Shown in pieces: positions 16,136 to 24,132 of a DNA stretch of 64,000 bases. Each line of letters opens with the position of its first letter. Within the stretch, counting starts at the first letter, position 1. Source of the stretch: Streptomyces diastatochromogenes (lineage in GTDB: Bacteria > Actinomycetota > Actinomycetes > Streptomycetales > Streptomycetaceae); contig NZ_MCGQ01000012.1 of assembly GCF_002242805.1 (NCBI RefSeq), positions 124,001 to 188,000 of the forward strand, given 5' to 3'. The position numbers and the translations under genes are program-made. The notes beneath the pieces were generated by a model. It was given only the letters and a program-made list of their open reading frames with translations, searched no databases and had not been told where the DNA came from.

Positions 16136-16729
16136 GTGCCCAGGACGACGGACGGAGACGGGACGCCCGTTCCGCAGCGGCTGCTGAACGCCGCCACCCG
16201 CCTCTTCGCCGAGCAGGGCTACGACCGCACCTCGGTGCAGGAGATCGTGGAGGCGGCCGGCGTCACCAAGGGGGCGCTGTACCACTACTTCGGCTCCAAG
16301 GACGACCTTCTGCACGAGGTGTACGCGCGCGTGCTGCGCGTCCAGCAGGAGCGGCTGGACCACTTCTCCACCATGGACGCGCCGGTGGAGAAGCGGCTCA
16401 GAGGCGCCGCGGCGGACGTGGTCGTCACGACAATCGAGAACCTCGACGACGCGATGATCTTCTTCCGCTCCATGCACCATCTGAGCCCGGAGAAGAACAA
16501 GCAGGTGCGCGCCGAGCGCCGGCGCTACCACGAGCAGTTCCGCGCGCTCATCGAGGAGGGCCAGCGCGAGGGCGTCTTCTCCACGGCGACCCCCGCCGAC
16601 CTGGTCGTGGACTACCACTTCGGTTCCGTGCACCACCTGTCGACGTGGTACCGCCCGGACGGCCCCCTCACCCCCCAGCAGGTCGCCGACCACCTCGCCG
16701 ACCTGCTGCTGCGGGCGCTGCGGCCGTAG
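16136..16729 (+). CDS. TetR/AcrR-family regulator of the fatty-acid module
   Basis: A 197-residue TetR protein. HTH: ATRLFAEQGYDRTSVQEIV, then EAAGVTKGALYHYFGSKDDL. The C-terminal part holds EKNKQVRAERRRYHEQFRAL and FGSVHHLSTWYRPDGPLTPQ. I choose GTG 16136 (MPRTTDGDG); GTG 16127 is an in-frame alternative. It is the last gene of the SDR-synthetase operon and faces the acyl-CoA dehydrogenase operon. Matching palindromes lie upstream of both operons (13598 and 19073), so it probably controls both in response to an acyl-CoA. Confidence 0.88.
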   Translation: MPRTTDGDGTPVPQRLLNAATRLFAEQGYDRTSVQEIVEAAGVTKGALYHYFGSKDDLLHEVYARVLRVQQERLDHFSTMDAPVEKRLRGAAADVVVTTIENLDDAMIFFRSMHHLSPEKNKQVRAERRRYHEQFRALIEEGQREGVFSTATPADLVVDYHFGSVHHLSTWYRPDGPLTPQQVADHLADLLLRALRP

Positions 16730-16742
16730 CCTCGCGGACACA

Positions 16743-16781
16743 CGTGTAAGGGGCGGTCGCGCGGCGACCGCCCCTTACACG
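16743..16781. terminator. Strong bidirectional terminator
   Basis: Perfect 18-bp arms CGTGTAAGGGGCGGTCGC (16743-16760) and its complement (16764-16781) with a 3-base loop. It lies between the convergent TetR and acyl-CoA dehydrogenase genes, and both sides benefit. Confidence 0.9.
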
Positions 16782-16787
16782 CGCCTT

Positions 16788-18002
16788 CTACAGGTACTTC
16801 TTCAACTCCCGCCGCGCCAGCGACCGCTGGTGCACCTCGTCCGGGCCGTCCGCGATCATCAGGGTGCGTGCCCCCGCGTACAGCTCGGCCAGCGGGAAGT
16901 CCTGGCTCACGCCGCCCGCGCCGTGCAGCTGGATCGCACGGTCGATGATGTCGACCACCGCGCGCGGTGTGGCGATCTTGATGGCCTGGATCTCCGCGTG
17001 CGCGCCCCTGTTGCCGACCGTGTCCATCAGCCAGGCCGTCTTCAGCACCAGCAGCCGCAGCTGCTCGACCGTCACCCGGGCGTCCGCGATCCAGTTGTGG
17101 ACCACGCCCTGCTGGGCCAGCGCCTTGCCGAAGGCCGTACGGGACACCGCCCGGCGGCACATCAGCTCGATCGCCCGCTCGGCCATGCCGATCAGGCGCA
17201 TGCAGTGGTGGATCCGGCCGGGGCCGAGGCGGGCCTGGGCGATGGCGAAGCCGCCGCCCTCCTCGCCGATCAGGTTGGCGACGGGCACGCGCGCGTGGTC
17301 GAAGATCACCTCGGCGTGGCCGCCGTGGTAGTGGTCCTCGTAGCCGAAGACCTGCATCGCGCGCCGGACGGTGACGCCCGGGGTGTCGCGCGGGACCAGG
17401 ATCATGGACTGCTGGCGCCGGATGTCCGTCCCGTCCGGGTCCGTCTTGCCCATGACGATGAAGATCTTGCAGTCGGGGTTCATCGCCCCGGAGATGTACC
17501 ACTTGCGGCCGGTGACGACGTACTCGTCGCCGTCCCGCTCGATGTGCGTGGTGATGTTGGTGGCGTCGGAGGAGGCCACGTCCGGCTCGGTCATCGCGAA
17601 CGCCGAGCGGATCTCACCGGCCAGCAGCGGCTCCAGCCACTGCTTCTTCTGCTGCTCGTCGCCGAACTGGGCGAGCACCTCCATGTTGCCGGTGTCCGGC
17701 GCCGCGCAGTTGAGCGCCGTGGGCGCGAGCTGCGGGGAGCGGCCGGTGATCTCGGCGAGCGGCGCGTACTGGAGGTTCGTCAGCCCGGCGCCGTACTCGG
17801 CGTCCGGCAGGAAGAGGTTCCACAGGCCCTGCCTGCGCGCCTCCGCCTTCAGTTCCTCGACCACGGCCGGGGTGTCCCAGGGGGAGGCCAGCGCGGCCCG
17901 CTGCTCCTCGGCCGCCGCCTCCGCCGGATACACGTGCTCGTCCATGAAGGCGAGCAGCTTGCCGCGCAGCTCCTCCGTACGCGCGTCGAACGCGAAGTCC
18001 AT
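16788..18002 (-). CDS. Acyl-CoA dehydrogenase, ACAD10/11-like
   Basis: A 404-residue dehydrogenase. Signatures: RSAFAMTEPDVASSDATNIT (FAD/substrate motif with an unusual DVASSD), GRKWYISGAMNPDCKIFIV, QVFGYEDHYHGGHAEVIFD, LGPGRIHHCMRLIGMAERAI, and the C-terminal QLHGAGGVSQDFPLAELYAGAR. The WYISGA...CKI pattern and the GRIHHCMR helix are those of the ACAD10/ACAD11 subgroup. The gene lies 6 bp downstream of an APH-type kinase; in mammalian ACAD10/11 these two domains are fused and act on 4-hydroxy fatty acids through a phosphorylated intermediate. It is followed by a strong terminator. Confidence 0.92.
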   Translation of the reverse strand: MDFAFDARTEELRGKLLAFMDEHVYPAEAAAEEQRAALASPWDTPAVVEELKAEARRQGLWNLFLPDAEYGAGLTNLQYAPLAEITGRSPQLAPTALNCAAPDTGNMEVLAQFGDEQQKKQWLEPLLAGEIRSAFAMTEPDVASSDATNITTHIERDGDEYVVTGRKWYISGAMNPDCKIFIVMGKTDPDGTDIRRQQSMILVPRDTPGVTVRRAMQVFGYEDHYHGGHAEVIFDHARVPVANLIGEEGGGFAIAQARLGPGRIHHCMRLIGMAERAIELMCRRAVSRTAFGKALAQQGVVHNWIADARVTVEQLRLLVLKTAWLMDTVGNRGAHAEIQAIKIATPRAVVDIIDRAIQLHGAGGVSQDFPLAELYAGARTLMIADGPDEVHQRSLARRELKKYL

Positions 18003-18008
18003 GTCCGG

Positions 18009-19031
18009 TCAGCCTTCCTGAAGAGTGGTCAGTCCGTGGTCGATGAACACGGGCACGAGTTCGCCGATGCGGTCGAAGCCGCGCCCGACCGTCTGGCCGA
18101 GCGTGTACCGGTAGTGGATGCCCTCCAGGATCACGGCGAGCTTGAACCAGGCGAACGCCGTGTACCAGGAGACGGCGGAGACATCGCGCCCGGAGCGCGC
18201 GGCGTACCGCTCGATCAGCTCCTGCGGGGACGGGTGCCCGGGAGCCTCCGCGGTCGTGGACACCGGCGACTCGGGCATCCCGAGCGGCTGGCTGTACATC
18301 ACCAGCAGGCCCAGGTCGGTCAGCGGATCGCCGAGCGTCGACATCTCCCAGTCGAGGATCGCCTTGATCTGGTCGTCGTCGCCGATCAGGACGTTGTCCA
18401 GCCGGTAGTCGCCGTGCACGACGGCGGGCGCGGGGGAGGTCGGCAGGGCGCGTCCCAGGGCCGCGTGCAGCTCGTCGATGCCGGCCAGCTCGCGGTTGCG
18501 GGAGGCGTCCAGCTGCTTGCCCCAGCGGCGCAACTGCCGGTCCAGGAAGCCCTCGGGCCGGCCGAAGTCCGCGAGGCCCACCTCGGCGGGGTCCACCGCG
18601 TGCAGTTCGACCAGCGTGTCCACCAGGGACAGCACCGCGTTCCGGGTGCGCTCCGCGCCCAGCGGGGCGAGCTGCTGGGCGGTGCGGTACGGGGTGCCCT
18701 CGACGAACTCCATGACGTAGAACGGCGCCCCCAGCACCTCCTCGTCCTCGCACAGCAGCACCGGGCGGGGGACCGGCACATCCGTCGGGTGCAGCGCGCT
18801 GATCACCCGGTGCTCGCGCTTCATGTCGTGCGCGGTGGCCAGGACGTGGCCCAGCGGGGGCCGTCGTACGACCCACTTCGAGGTGCCGTCGGAGAGCGCG
18901 TAGGTGAGGTTCGACCGTCCGCCCTCGATCAGCCGGCCGGTCAGCGGGCCGTTCACCAGACCGGGCCGCTCATGGTCGAGCAGGCCGCGCAGCCGGTCGA
19001 GATCGAGTCCGGGCGGGTGGTCGGCGCTCAT
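18009..19031 (-). CDS. APH-family small-molecule kinase, ACAD11 kinase-domain-like
   Basis: A 340-residue aminoglycoside-phosphotransferase-fold protein. The P-loop-like GGRSNLTYALSD, the catalytic HGDYRLDNVLIGDDD (His-Gly-Asp, Brenner motif) and metal-binding ILDWEMSTLGDPLTDLGLL are intact. The pattern matches the N-terminal kinase of ACAD10/11, which phosphorylates 4-hydroxyacyl-CoA. A resistance role is unlikely because the gene is in an operon with an acyl-CoA dehydrogenase. The start ATG 19031 is 42 bases downstream of a near-perfect palindrome (19073-19090). Confidence 0.88.
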   Translation of the reverse strand: MSADHPPGLDLDRLRGLLDHERPGLVNGPLTGRLIEGGRSNLTYALSDGTSKWVVRRPPLGHVLATAHDMKREHRVISALHPTDVPVPRPVLLCEDEEVLGAPFYVMEFVEGTPYRTAQQLAPLGAERTRNAVLSLVDTLVELHAVDPAEVGLADFGRPEGFLDRQLRRWGKQLDASRNRELAGIDELHAALGRALPTSPAPAVVHGDYRLDNVLIGDDDQIKAILDWEMSTLGDPLTDLGLLVMYSQPLGMPESPVSTTAEAPGHPSPQELIERYAARSGRDVSAVSWYTAFAWFKLAVILEGIHYRYTLGQTVGRGFDRIGELVPVFIDHGLTTLQEG

Positions 19032-19072
19032 ACATCACTCCTACGAACGGGTGAACAAGAACAGGACTCATG

Positions 19073-19090
19073 ATGCCGACCGGTCGGTAT
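19073..19090. promoter_or_regulatory. Candidate TetR operator (ATGCCGACCGGTCGGTAT)
   Basis: An 18-bp inverted repeat with one mismatched pair, upstream of the kinase/dehydrogenase operon. It is the same motif as 13598-13613 upstream of the SDR/synthetase operon, so the two facing operons likely share one TetR repressor. Confidence 0.7.
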
Positions 19091-19144
19091 GTAGTCCAGT
19101 GCAAGTGCCGAACGTGGCGCGAAACGTGACCGGAGCCACGATAG

Positions 19145-19183
19145 GCCGACGGCTCCCCGCGCGCTGCCCGGGGAGCCGTCGGC
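19145..19183. terminator. Terminator of the His-rich protein gene
   Basis: Perfect 15-bp arms GCCGACGGCTCCCCG (19145-19159) and CGGGGAGCCGTCGGC (19169-19183) with a 9-base loop, 17 bases past the minus-strand stop at 19200. Confidence 0.85.
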
Positions 19184-19199
19184 CGTGGTGCGACGAGGG

Positions 19200-19499
19200 T
19201 CAGTGGTCGTCCCAGTGGTCCCCGTGCTCGGCGTGCCGGTGCCCGTCGTGCAGGTAGTCGACGTGGTCGCCGTGCTGCACCTGCGCGTGCCCGCACTCTT
19301 CGTGGTGCACGTGCTCGTGGCCCGCGTGCGCGGTGTGGCCGGCCGGTTCGCACTCGTCCCAGTGGCCGCCGTGCTCGCGGTGCAGATGGCCGTCGTGTGC
19401 GTAGTCGAGGTGGTCCAGGTGCGGTACGGCGGTGTGCCCGCAGTCGGGGCCGTGGCTGTGGGTGCCGTGCTCGGTGTGTTCCTGATGGAGGGTGGTCAT
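19200..19499 (-). CDS. Histidine-rich repeat protein, probable metal binder
   Basis: A 99-residue protein with about 28 His and no membrane segment. It is built from two similar units of about 30 residues: CGHTAVPHLDHLDYAHDGHL and CGHAQVQHGDHVDYLHDGHR, each followed by H.EHG.HWD. An N-terminal extension adds HQEHTEHGTHSHGPDC. Cys-Gly-His and the DYxHDGHxH core suggest bound Zn, Ni, Co or Cu, in storage or chaperone use. I see no Zur or Nur box in the 115 bp before the oxidoreductase gene, which is divergent. Confidence 0.8.
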   Translation of the reverse strand: MTTLHQEHTEHGTHSHGPDCGHTAVPHLDHLDYAHDGHLHREHGGHWDECEPAGHTAHAGHEHVHHEECGHAQVQHGDHVDYLHDGHRHAEHGDHWDDH

Positions 19500-19613
19500 G
19501 GGTTCACCTTCGAGGGGTACGGAACGGTGACGACCGACAGGCTACGCGCGCGAACGGTACATATCGGGGCATACAGGTTGCGTGGCGTGCGAGTACCCCG
19601 GAGGGTCGAGGGC

Positions 19614-20564
19614 ATGAAGGCCATCAGCTACAGCCGCTACGGCGGACCCGAGGTGCTGGAGTACGGGGAGGTCCGCGACCCGAAGGTCGGCCCGGACCAG
19701 GTGCTGGTCAAGGTGCGCGCGGCGGCGGTCAACCCGGTCGACTGGAAGTGCCGCGAGGGATATCTCGACGCCGTCCTGGACGCCGTCTTCCCCGTCGTCC
19801 CCGGCTGGGACGTCAGCGGGGTCGTGGTGCAGCCCGGTGTCGCGGTGCCGGAGTTCGCCGTCGGCGACGAGGTCATCGGCTATGTCCGTGAGGACTTCCT
19901 GTCCCGGGGCACCTTCGCCGAGTACGTCGCCGCGCCCGTGCGCACGCTGGCCCGCAAGCCGCGCAACCTGTCCTTCGAGGAGGCCGCCGGACTTCCGCTG
20001 GCCGGGCTGACCGCCTACCAGGTCCTGGTGAAGGCGCTGGAGGTCAAGCGCGGCGAGACCGTGCTGGTGCACGCGGCGGCCGGCGGGGTCGGCTCGCTGG
20101 CCGTCCAGATCGGCGTCCATCTGGGCGCCCGGATGATCGGCACGGCCAGCGAGCACAACCACGACTTCGTACGGGGCCTGGGCGGCGAGCCGGTCGCCTA
20201 CGGCGAGGGCCTGGCCGAACGGGTGCGCGGACTGGCTCCCGAGGGCCTGGACGCGGTCTTCGACACCGTCGGCGGCGACACGCTGAAGACCTCCGCCAAC
20301 CTGCTCGCCCCCGAGGGCCGGCTGGCGTCCATCGCCGACGCCGAGGTGCTGAGCTACGGCGGCCGTTACTGCTTCGTCCGCCCCGACCCCGCGGACCTGA
20401 GGAAGCTGGCCGAGCTGGCCGAGCTGGGCGCGGTGTCCGTGCACGTCCAGGAGGCCTTCCCGCTGGAGCGGGCGGCGGACGCGCACCGGCTGAGCGAGGA
20501 GGGACGCACCCGCGGCAAGATCGTGGTCACGATGGACTGGGAGACCGAGGAAGGCATCGCCTGA
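19614..20564 (+). CDS. NADP-dependent zinc-free MDR oxidoreductase (quinone reductase-like)
   Basis: A 316-residue medium-chain dehydrogenase/reductase. It has the N-terminal GroES-like domain (MKAISYSRYGGPEVLEYGEV; AAAVNPVDWKCREGY) and a Rossmann motif LVHAAAGGVGSLAVQIGVHLG (AxxGGVGxxAVQ). The zinc ligands of alcohol dehydrogenases are missing, as in quinone oxidoreductases/enoyl reductases. ATG 19614 is preceded by ggagggtcgaggg. The physiological substrate is unknown. Confidence 0.88.
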   Translation: MKAISYSRYGGPEVLEYGEVRDPKVGPDQVLVKVRAAAVNPVDWKCREGYLDAVLDAVFPVVPGWDVSGVVVQPGVAVPEFAVGDEVIGYVREDFLSRGTFAEYVAAPVRTLARKPRNLSFEEAAGLPLAGLTAYQVLVKALEVKRGETVLVHAAAGGVGSLAVQIGVHLGARMIGTASEHNHDFVRGLGGEPVAYGEGLAERVRGLAPEGLDAVFDTVGGDTLKTSANLLAPEGRLASIADAEVLSYGGRYCFVRPDPADLRKLAELAELGAVSVHVQEAFPLERAADAHRLSEEGRTRGKIVVTMDWETEEGIA

Positions 20565-20583
20565 GAAGCCGCCCGGAACCCGC

Positions 20584-20898
20584 CTAGAACACGAGTACGG
20601 CCGCACACGCGGCCATCGCCACCGTGCACAGCACCGCCGCCGTCGCGTGCCGGGGAGCCAGCGCGGCCGGGCGCGGGCTCGTCGCGAGCGCCCGGATCCG
20701 GCGGTGCGCCACCCACAGGAAGCCCAGCCAGAGGCCACAGCACAGGGCGCACAGCGCGACGGAGAGGGGCGAGGCCCCGCCGTGCAGCGCTGTCTTCACG
20801 GCGAGCACGGCCGCCACGGTGCTGGACAGTGTCGTACGCCGCCAGGCCAGCCGGGTGCGCTCCGGCTGCAGCCCGGGATCCCGGGCCTCGGTGCTCAC
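20584..20898 (-). CDS. DUF202 membrane protein (second of pair)
   Basis: About 104 residues with DPGLQPERTRLAWRRTTLSS, the DUF202 signature (RTxLAWxRT), and three predicted helices (TVAAVLAVKTALHG; SVALCALCCGLWLGFLWVA; ATAAVLCTVAMAACAAVLVF). GTG 20898 overlaps the stop of the upstream DUF202 gene (GTGA), so they are coupled; ATG 20907 is an alternative. Function of the family is unknown. Confidence 0.82.
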   Translation of the reverse strand: MSTEARDPGLQPERTRLAWRRTTLSSTVAAVLAVKTALHGGASPLSVALCALCCGLWLGFLWVAHRRIRALATSPRPAALAPRHATAAVLCTVAMAACAAVLVF

Positions 20899-21287
20899 CC
20901 CGCCCATCCGACCAGCACCACCACGACCATCGCGACGGCCACCACCGCGACCACCAGGCTCAGCAGCGCCGGGAACCGGGACGCCGGCAGGTCCTCGCCC
21001 CGCCGCATCGCCCGCTCGCAGCGCACCCAGTGGTTCACCGCGCGCAGTGAGCACAGCACACCGGCGCCGAGCAGCGCGAGCGCCAGGCCGACCCGCCACG
21101 CCCAGCGCAGGTCCGGCAGGAACTGGTCCACCGCGAAGCCCCCGCCGATCAGCGCGAGCGCGGTCCGCAGCCAGGCCAGGAACGTGCGCTCGTTGGCCAG
21201 CGAGAACCGGTAGTCGGGGGTGCTGCCCTCTTCCCGTACCTGTTCCGGGGCGAACCAGAGCCGGACGTTCCGCACGAATTCGATCAC
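20895..21287 (-). CDS. YidH-like DUF202 membrane protein
   Basis: A 130-residue protein with DYRFSLANERTFLAWLRTALALI, the family signature, and three transmembrane helices (LALIGGGFAVDQF; WRVGLALALLGAGVLCSL; LLSLVVAVVAVAMVVVVLVG). It has the N-terminal YidH-type extension MIEFVRNVRLWFAPEQ. It forms a coupled pair with the next gene; two DUF202 proteins together suggest a heteromeric membrane complex (inference). Confidence 0.85.
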   Translation of the reverse strand: MIEFVRNVRLWFAPEQVREEGSTPDYRFSLANERTFLAWLRTALALIGGGFAVDQFLPDLRWAWRVGLALALLGAGVLCSLRAVNHWVRCERAMRRGEDLPASRFPALLSLVVAVVAVAMVVVVLVGWAG

Positions 21288-21308
21288 GCGCAGGACCTTA
21301 TCGGGGTG

Positions 21309-21824
21309 TCACCGGGCCGACCGGAACGCCCTCAGCCGCTCGTACGCCGCCAGCCCGTCCGGCACCCACTCCCACTCGGTGAGGCGCCGCTCCACCTCGT
21401 CCTCGGGCAGGAACTCGTGCCACTGGACCTCCTCCGGCTGGGGCCGTACCGGAAGGTCGCACCGCACCTCGTACACCGCCGACCACCAGCTGTTCCCGGC
21501 CCCGTCGTGGTACAGGAACTTGAAGAGGTACGCCGGCCGGGGCAGACCGGTGACGCCCAGCTCCTCCTCCGCCTCCCGCAGCGCCGCCTCGTCGTAGGAC
21601 TCGCCGGCGCCCACGACCCCGCCGACGAACATGTCGTAGAGGGCGGGGAAGACCAGCTTGGTCGCGGTGCGGCGGTGGACGAAGAGCCGTCCGGCCGCGT
21701 CCCGGGCCTGGATGAAGACGCACCGGTGGCGCAGGCCCTTGGCGTACGCCTCGCCGCGCGGGGCCTGGGCGACGACCCGGTCGTGCTCGTCGACGATGTC
21801 GAGGATCTCGTCAGCAGGGTTCAT
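21309..21824 (-). CDS. Nudix hydrolase
   Basis: A 171-residue protein starting MNPADEILDIVDEHDRVV. The Nudix box is complete: GAGESYDEAALREAEEELGV with the REAEEE Glu residues that bind Mg. The N-terminal DEHDRVVAQAPRGEAYAKGLRHRCVFI resembles isopentenyl-diphosphate isomerase/YfcD-type Nudix proteins. I chose ATG 21824 over a TTG at 21836. The substrate is unknown. Confidence 0.88.
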   Translation of the reverse strand: MNPADEILDIVDEHDRVVAQAPRGEAYAKGLRHRCVFIQARDAAGRLFVHRRTATKLVFPALYDMFVGGVVGAGESYDEAALREAEEELGVTGLPRPAYLFKFLYHDGAGNSWWSAVYEVRCDLPVRPQPEEVQWHEFLPEDEVERRLTEWEWVPDGLAAYERLRAFRSAR

Positions 21825-21857
21825 GCCCGTATCCAAGCAGGACCCCCGGGCAGGGGC

Positions 21858-22766
21858 TCAGCGTGCCTGGAGGTCCCTCGTGGGCTCCGTCTCCGCGCCG
21901 CACGGCATCGCCGGGTGCAGCCCGAGCAGCACGATGCCTCCGACGATCGCCGCGAGCCCCGCCGCCTCCCAGGCCAGCGCCCCGGTGTCGGTGTGCAGCC
22001 GGTCGCCGAGGAAGCCCACGCCGCACAGGATGCCGGCGAGGGGCTGGGCGGCGGTGAGCGCGGGCAGCGACATGCGCAGCTCGGCCGTCTCGAAGGCGCT
22101 CTGCACCAGGACGAGGCCGGTGACGCCCAGGGCGAGCACCCCGTACGGCTGCCAGCCGGTGAACAGCTCCGCGAAGCCGCCCTCGGCGAAGCGGGTGCCG
22201 CTCACCCGGGTCAGCGCGTCCTGCACGCCGTACAGCAGCCCGGCGGCGGTGGCCAGCAGCACCGGACCCCAGCTCAGCCGGGACCGCTTGGCGTACGTCG
22301 TGAGCACCATGGCCACGCCGAGCATCGCGCCGATGATCAGCCAGTGCCGTACCGGGTCGGCGACCGCGCTGCCGCCGCGCGGCTCGCCCGCCACGATGAA
22401 CGCGGTCACGCCGCCCGCGAGCAGCGCGAGGCCGGTCCAGCCCTGGCGGCCCAGGGGCTGTCTGGTCTGGTGGCGGGAGAGGGCGAGCGCGAACAGCAGG
22501 TTCGTCGCGAGCAGCGGCTCGACCAGGGAGATCTCGCCCTTGCCCAGGGCGACGGCACCCAGCGCCATGCCGGCCACCATCAGGGCGATGCCGCCGAGCC
22601 AGCGCGGCACCCGCATCAGGTCGAGCAGCAGCCGGAACGACAGGAAGTCGCCGAGCGGTGCCTTCTGGGCGACGTTCTGCTGGAGCACGAACCCGAAGCC
22701 GACGCAGCAGGCCGCACTCACGGCGAGAAGGAGAACCAGAACGGACACGCTGCGTACCTCGATCAT
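21858..22766 (-). CDS. DMT-superfamily permease
   Basis: A 302-residue integral membrane protein with nine or ten hydrophobic segments, starting MIEVRSVSVLVLLLAVSAAC. It shows the internal duplication of EamA/NIPA-like transporters, with SLVEPLLATNLLFALALS in the first half and SLPALTAAQPLAGILCGVGF in the second. Such proteins export metabolites or, for the NIPA branch, move Mg; the substrate cannot be read from sequence. It is divergent from the TPR-like protein. Confidence 0.8.
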   Translation of the reverse strand: MIEVRSVSVLVLLLAVSAACCVGFGFVLQQNVAQKAPLGDFLSFRLLLDLMRVPRWLGGIALMVAGMALGAVALGKGEISLVEPLLATNLLFALALSRHQTRQPLGRQGWTGLALLAGGVTAFIVAGEPRGGSAVADPVRHWLIIGAMLGVAMVLTTYAKRSRLSWGPVLLATAAGLLYGVQDALTRVSGTRFAEGGFAELFTGWQPYGVLALGVTGLVLVQSAFETAELRMSLPALTAAQPLAGILCGVGFLGDRLHTDTGALAWEAAGLAAIVGGIVLLGLHPAMPCGAETEPTRDLQAR

Positions 22767-23037
22767 CCGGCCGGACCACGGACGCGTAGTGGCCGACTGT
22801 AGCGCTCCCGGGGCCGCATTGCCCCGGAGAGTGCCCGGAACCGGGCAGTTGACTGGGTCACGATGCTGCGCCGAGCGAGCCTCCGGCGCCATGGCGTACG
22901 CCACACCTGGCTCAAGTACCCCTCCTCGTAGGTTGGTTGAACGCAGCAACACCCGGGTTCCGCTTGACGCAAACCTTGGCTGGGGGTTTGCTGTGCGTGA
23001 TCGGTCGATGGCAGCCCGAGAATCAGGAAGTCCTGCG

Positions 23038-24039
23038 GTGACCCCACTCCCGCCTCTGCTCGGCGTTCGCCGGGCCCCCACGGACCAGTCCGGCGACACC
23101 GCCCCGGACGACTCCAGCGCGTTAGAGGACGGCTTCGACGACGCGCTCGGTGACGCCGAACTCCTCACCGCCCGGGCCGCGTTGACCCAGGGCCGCTGGC
23201 AGGTCGCCCGCTCGCTGCTGCTGCACACCGGCGACGACTGGGACCGGCGGGGTCACCGGGCCACCGTGCTCGCCGGGGAGCCGTACGCCGCCGCCTGGGC
23301 CCACGACTGGCTGCTCGCCGAGCCCGGCTCCGCCGACGCCGCCACCCTGCACGCCCTCGCCCTGGTCCAGCGCACGCTGCGCGGCAAGGACGACGCCGAC
23401 CGGGCCCGCGAGGCCTGCCGCACCGCCGCCGCGCTCGCCCCCGCCGACCCCACCCCCTGGCTCGGCCTGCTCCGGCTGGCCCGCACCCGGGGCCCGGAGA
23501 ACGAAGTGCTGCGCACGTTCGCGGAACTCCGCGCGCGCCACCCCGAGCACCACCACGGACACCACCTGCTGGTCGCCCGGCTCGCCGAGCGGCCCCAGGG
23601 CGGCCGGGCCGAGTCCCACGAGGTGTACGACCTCGCCGAGCTGGCCGCCGCCCAGGCCCCCGCCGACTCCCCGCTGGCCGTCCTGCCGGTGGTCGCGTAC
23701 GCCGAGCGCTACCGGGTCCTGGCCGCCACCGGGCCGGCCCCCGCCGACCCGGTCGGCTCCGGGCACTGGTCCGGCCCCCGGGCCCGCCGGATCCTGCGCG
23801 CGGCCTTCGACTGGTGGCTGGAGTGGGAGCACGACGACCACCCCCGCCGCCACACCGACCTCAACCACCTGGCGTTCGCCATGTCCTGCGCCGGCCGCCC
23901 GGCCGAGGCGGCGGCCCTCTTCCAGCGCATCGGCCGGCACGCCACCCGGGCCCCCTGGTCCTACCCGCACCGCGACGCGTGGCAGGCCTTCCGCACCGCC
24001 CGCTGCCGCGCACTCGGCCGGGCGTTGCCTGAGACGTAG
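23038..24039 (+). CDS. Hypothetical TPR-like soluble protein
   Basis: About 333 residues from GTG 23038, chosen because aggaag lies seven bases upstream; GTG 22993 and ATG 23008 are alternatives. It is Ala/Leu-rich and helical with repeated motifs such as DADRAREACRTAAALAPADP and LAFAMSCAGRPAEAAALFQR that look like tetratricopeptide helices, and Trp/Arg-rich turns (FDWWLEWEHDDHPRR). It has no signal or membrane segment. A scaffolding role is possible but not shown. Confidence 0.7.
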   Translation: MTPLPPLLGVRRAPTDQSGDTAPDDSSALEDGFDDALGDAELLTARAALTQGRWQVARSLLLHTGDDWDRRGHRATVLAGEPYAAAWAHDWLLAEPGSADAATLHALALVQRTLRGKDDADRAREACRTAAALAPADPTPWLGLLRLARTRGPENEVLRTFAELRARHPEHHHGHHLLVARLAERPQGGRAESHEVYDLAELAAAQAPADSPLAVLPVVAYAERYRVLAATGPAPADPVGSGHWSGPRARRILRAAFDWWLEWEHDDHPRRHTDLNHLAFAMSCAGRPAEAAALFQRIGRHATRAPWSYPHRDAWQAFRTARCRALGRALPET

Positions 24040-24132
24040 TTTCCTGAGACACGGGTGAGAAGTGATTACGGAAGTCTGACCGGCTGCCGTACACCCTGGC
24101 CCGGGAAGGGCCGGAAGTGCTCGAATGACTAT

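Noticed and set aside
18009-19031. Aminoglycoside resistance kinase
   Set aside because: The APH fold is real, but sequence pattern and operon with an acyl-CoA dehydrogenase fit the ACAD11-type kinase.
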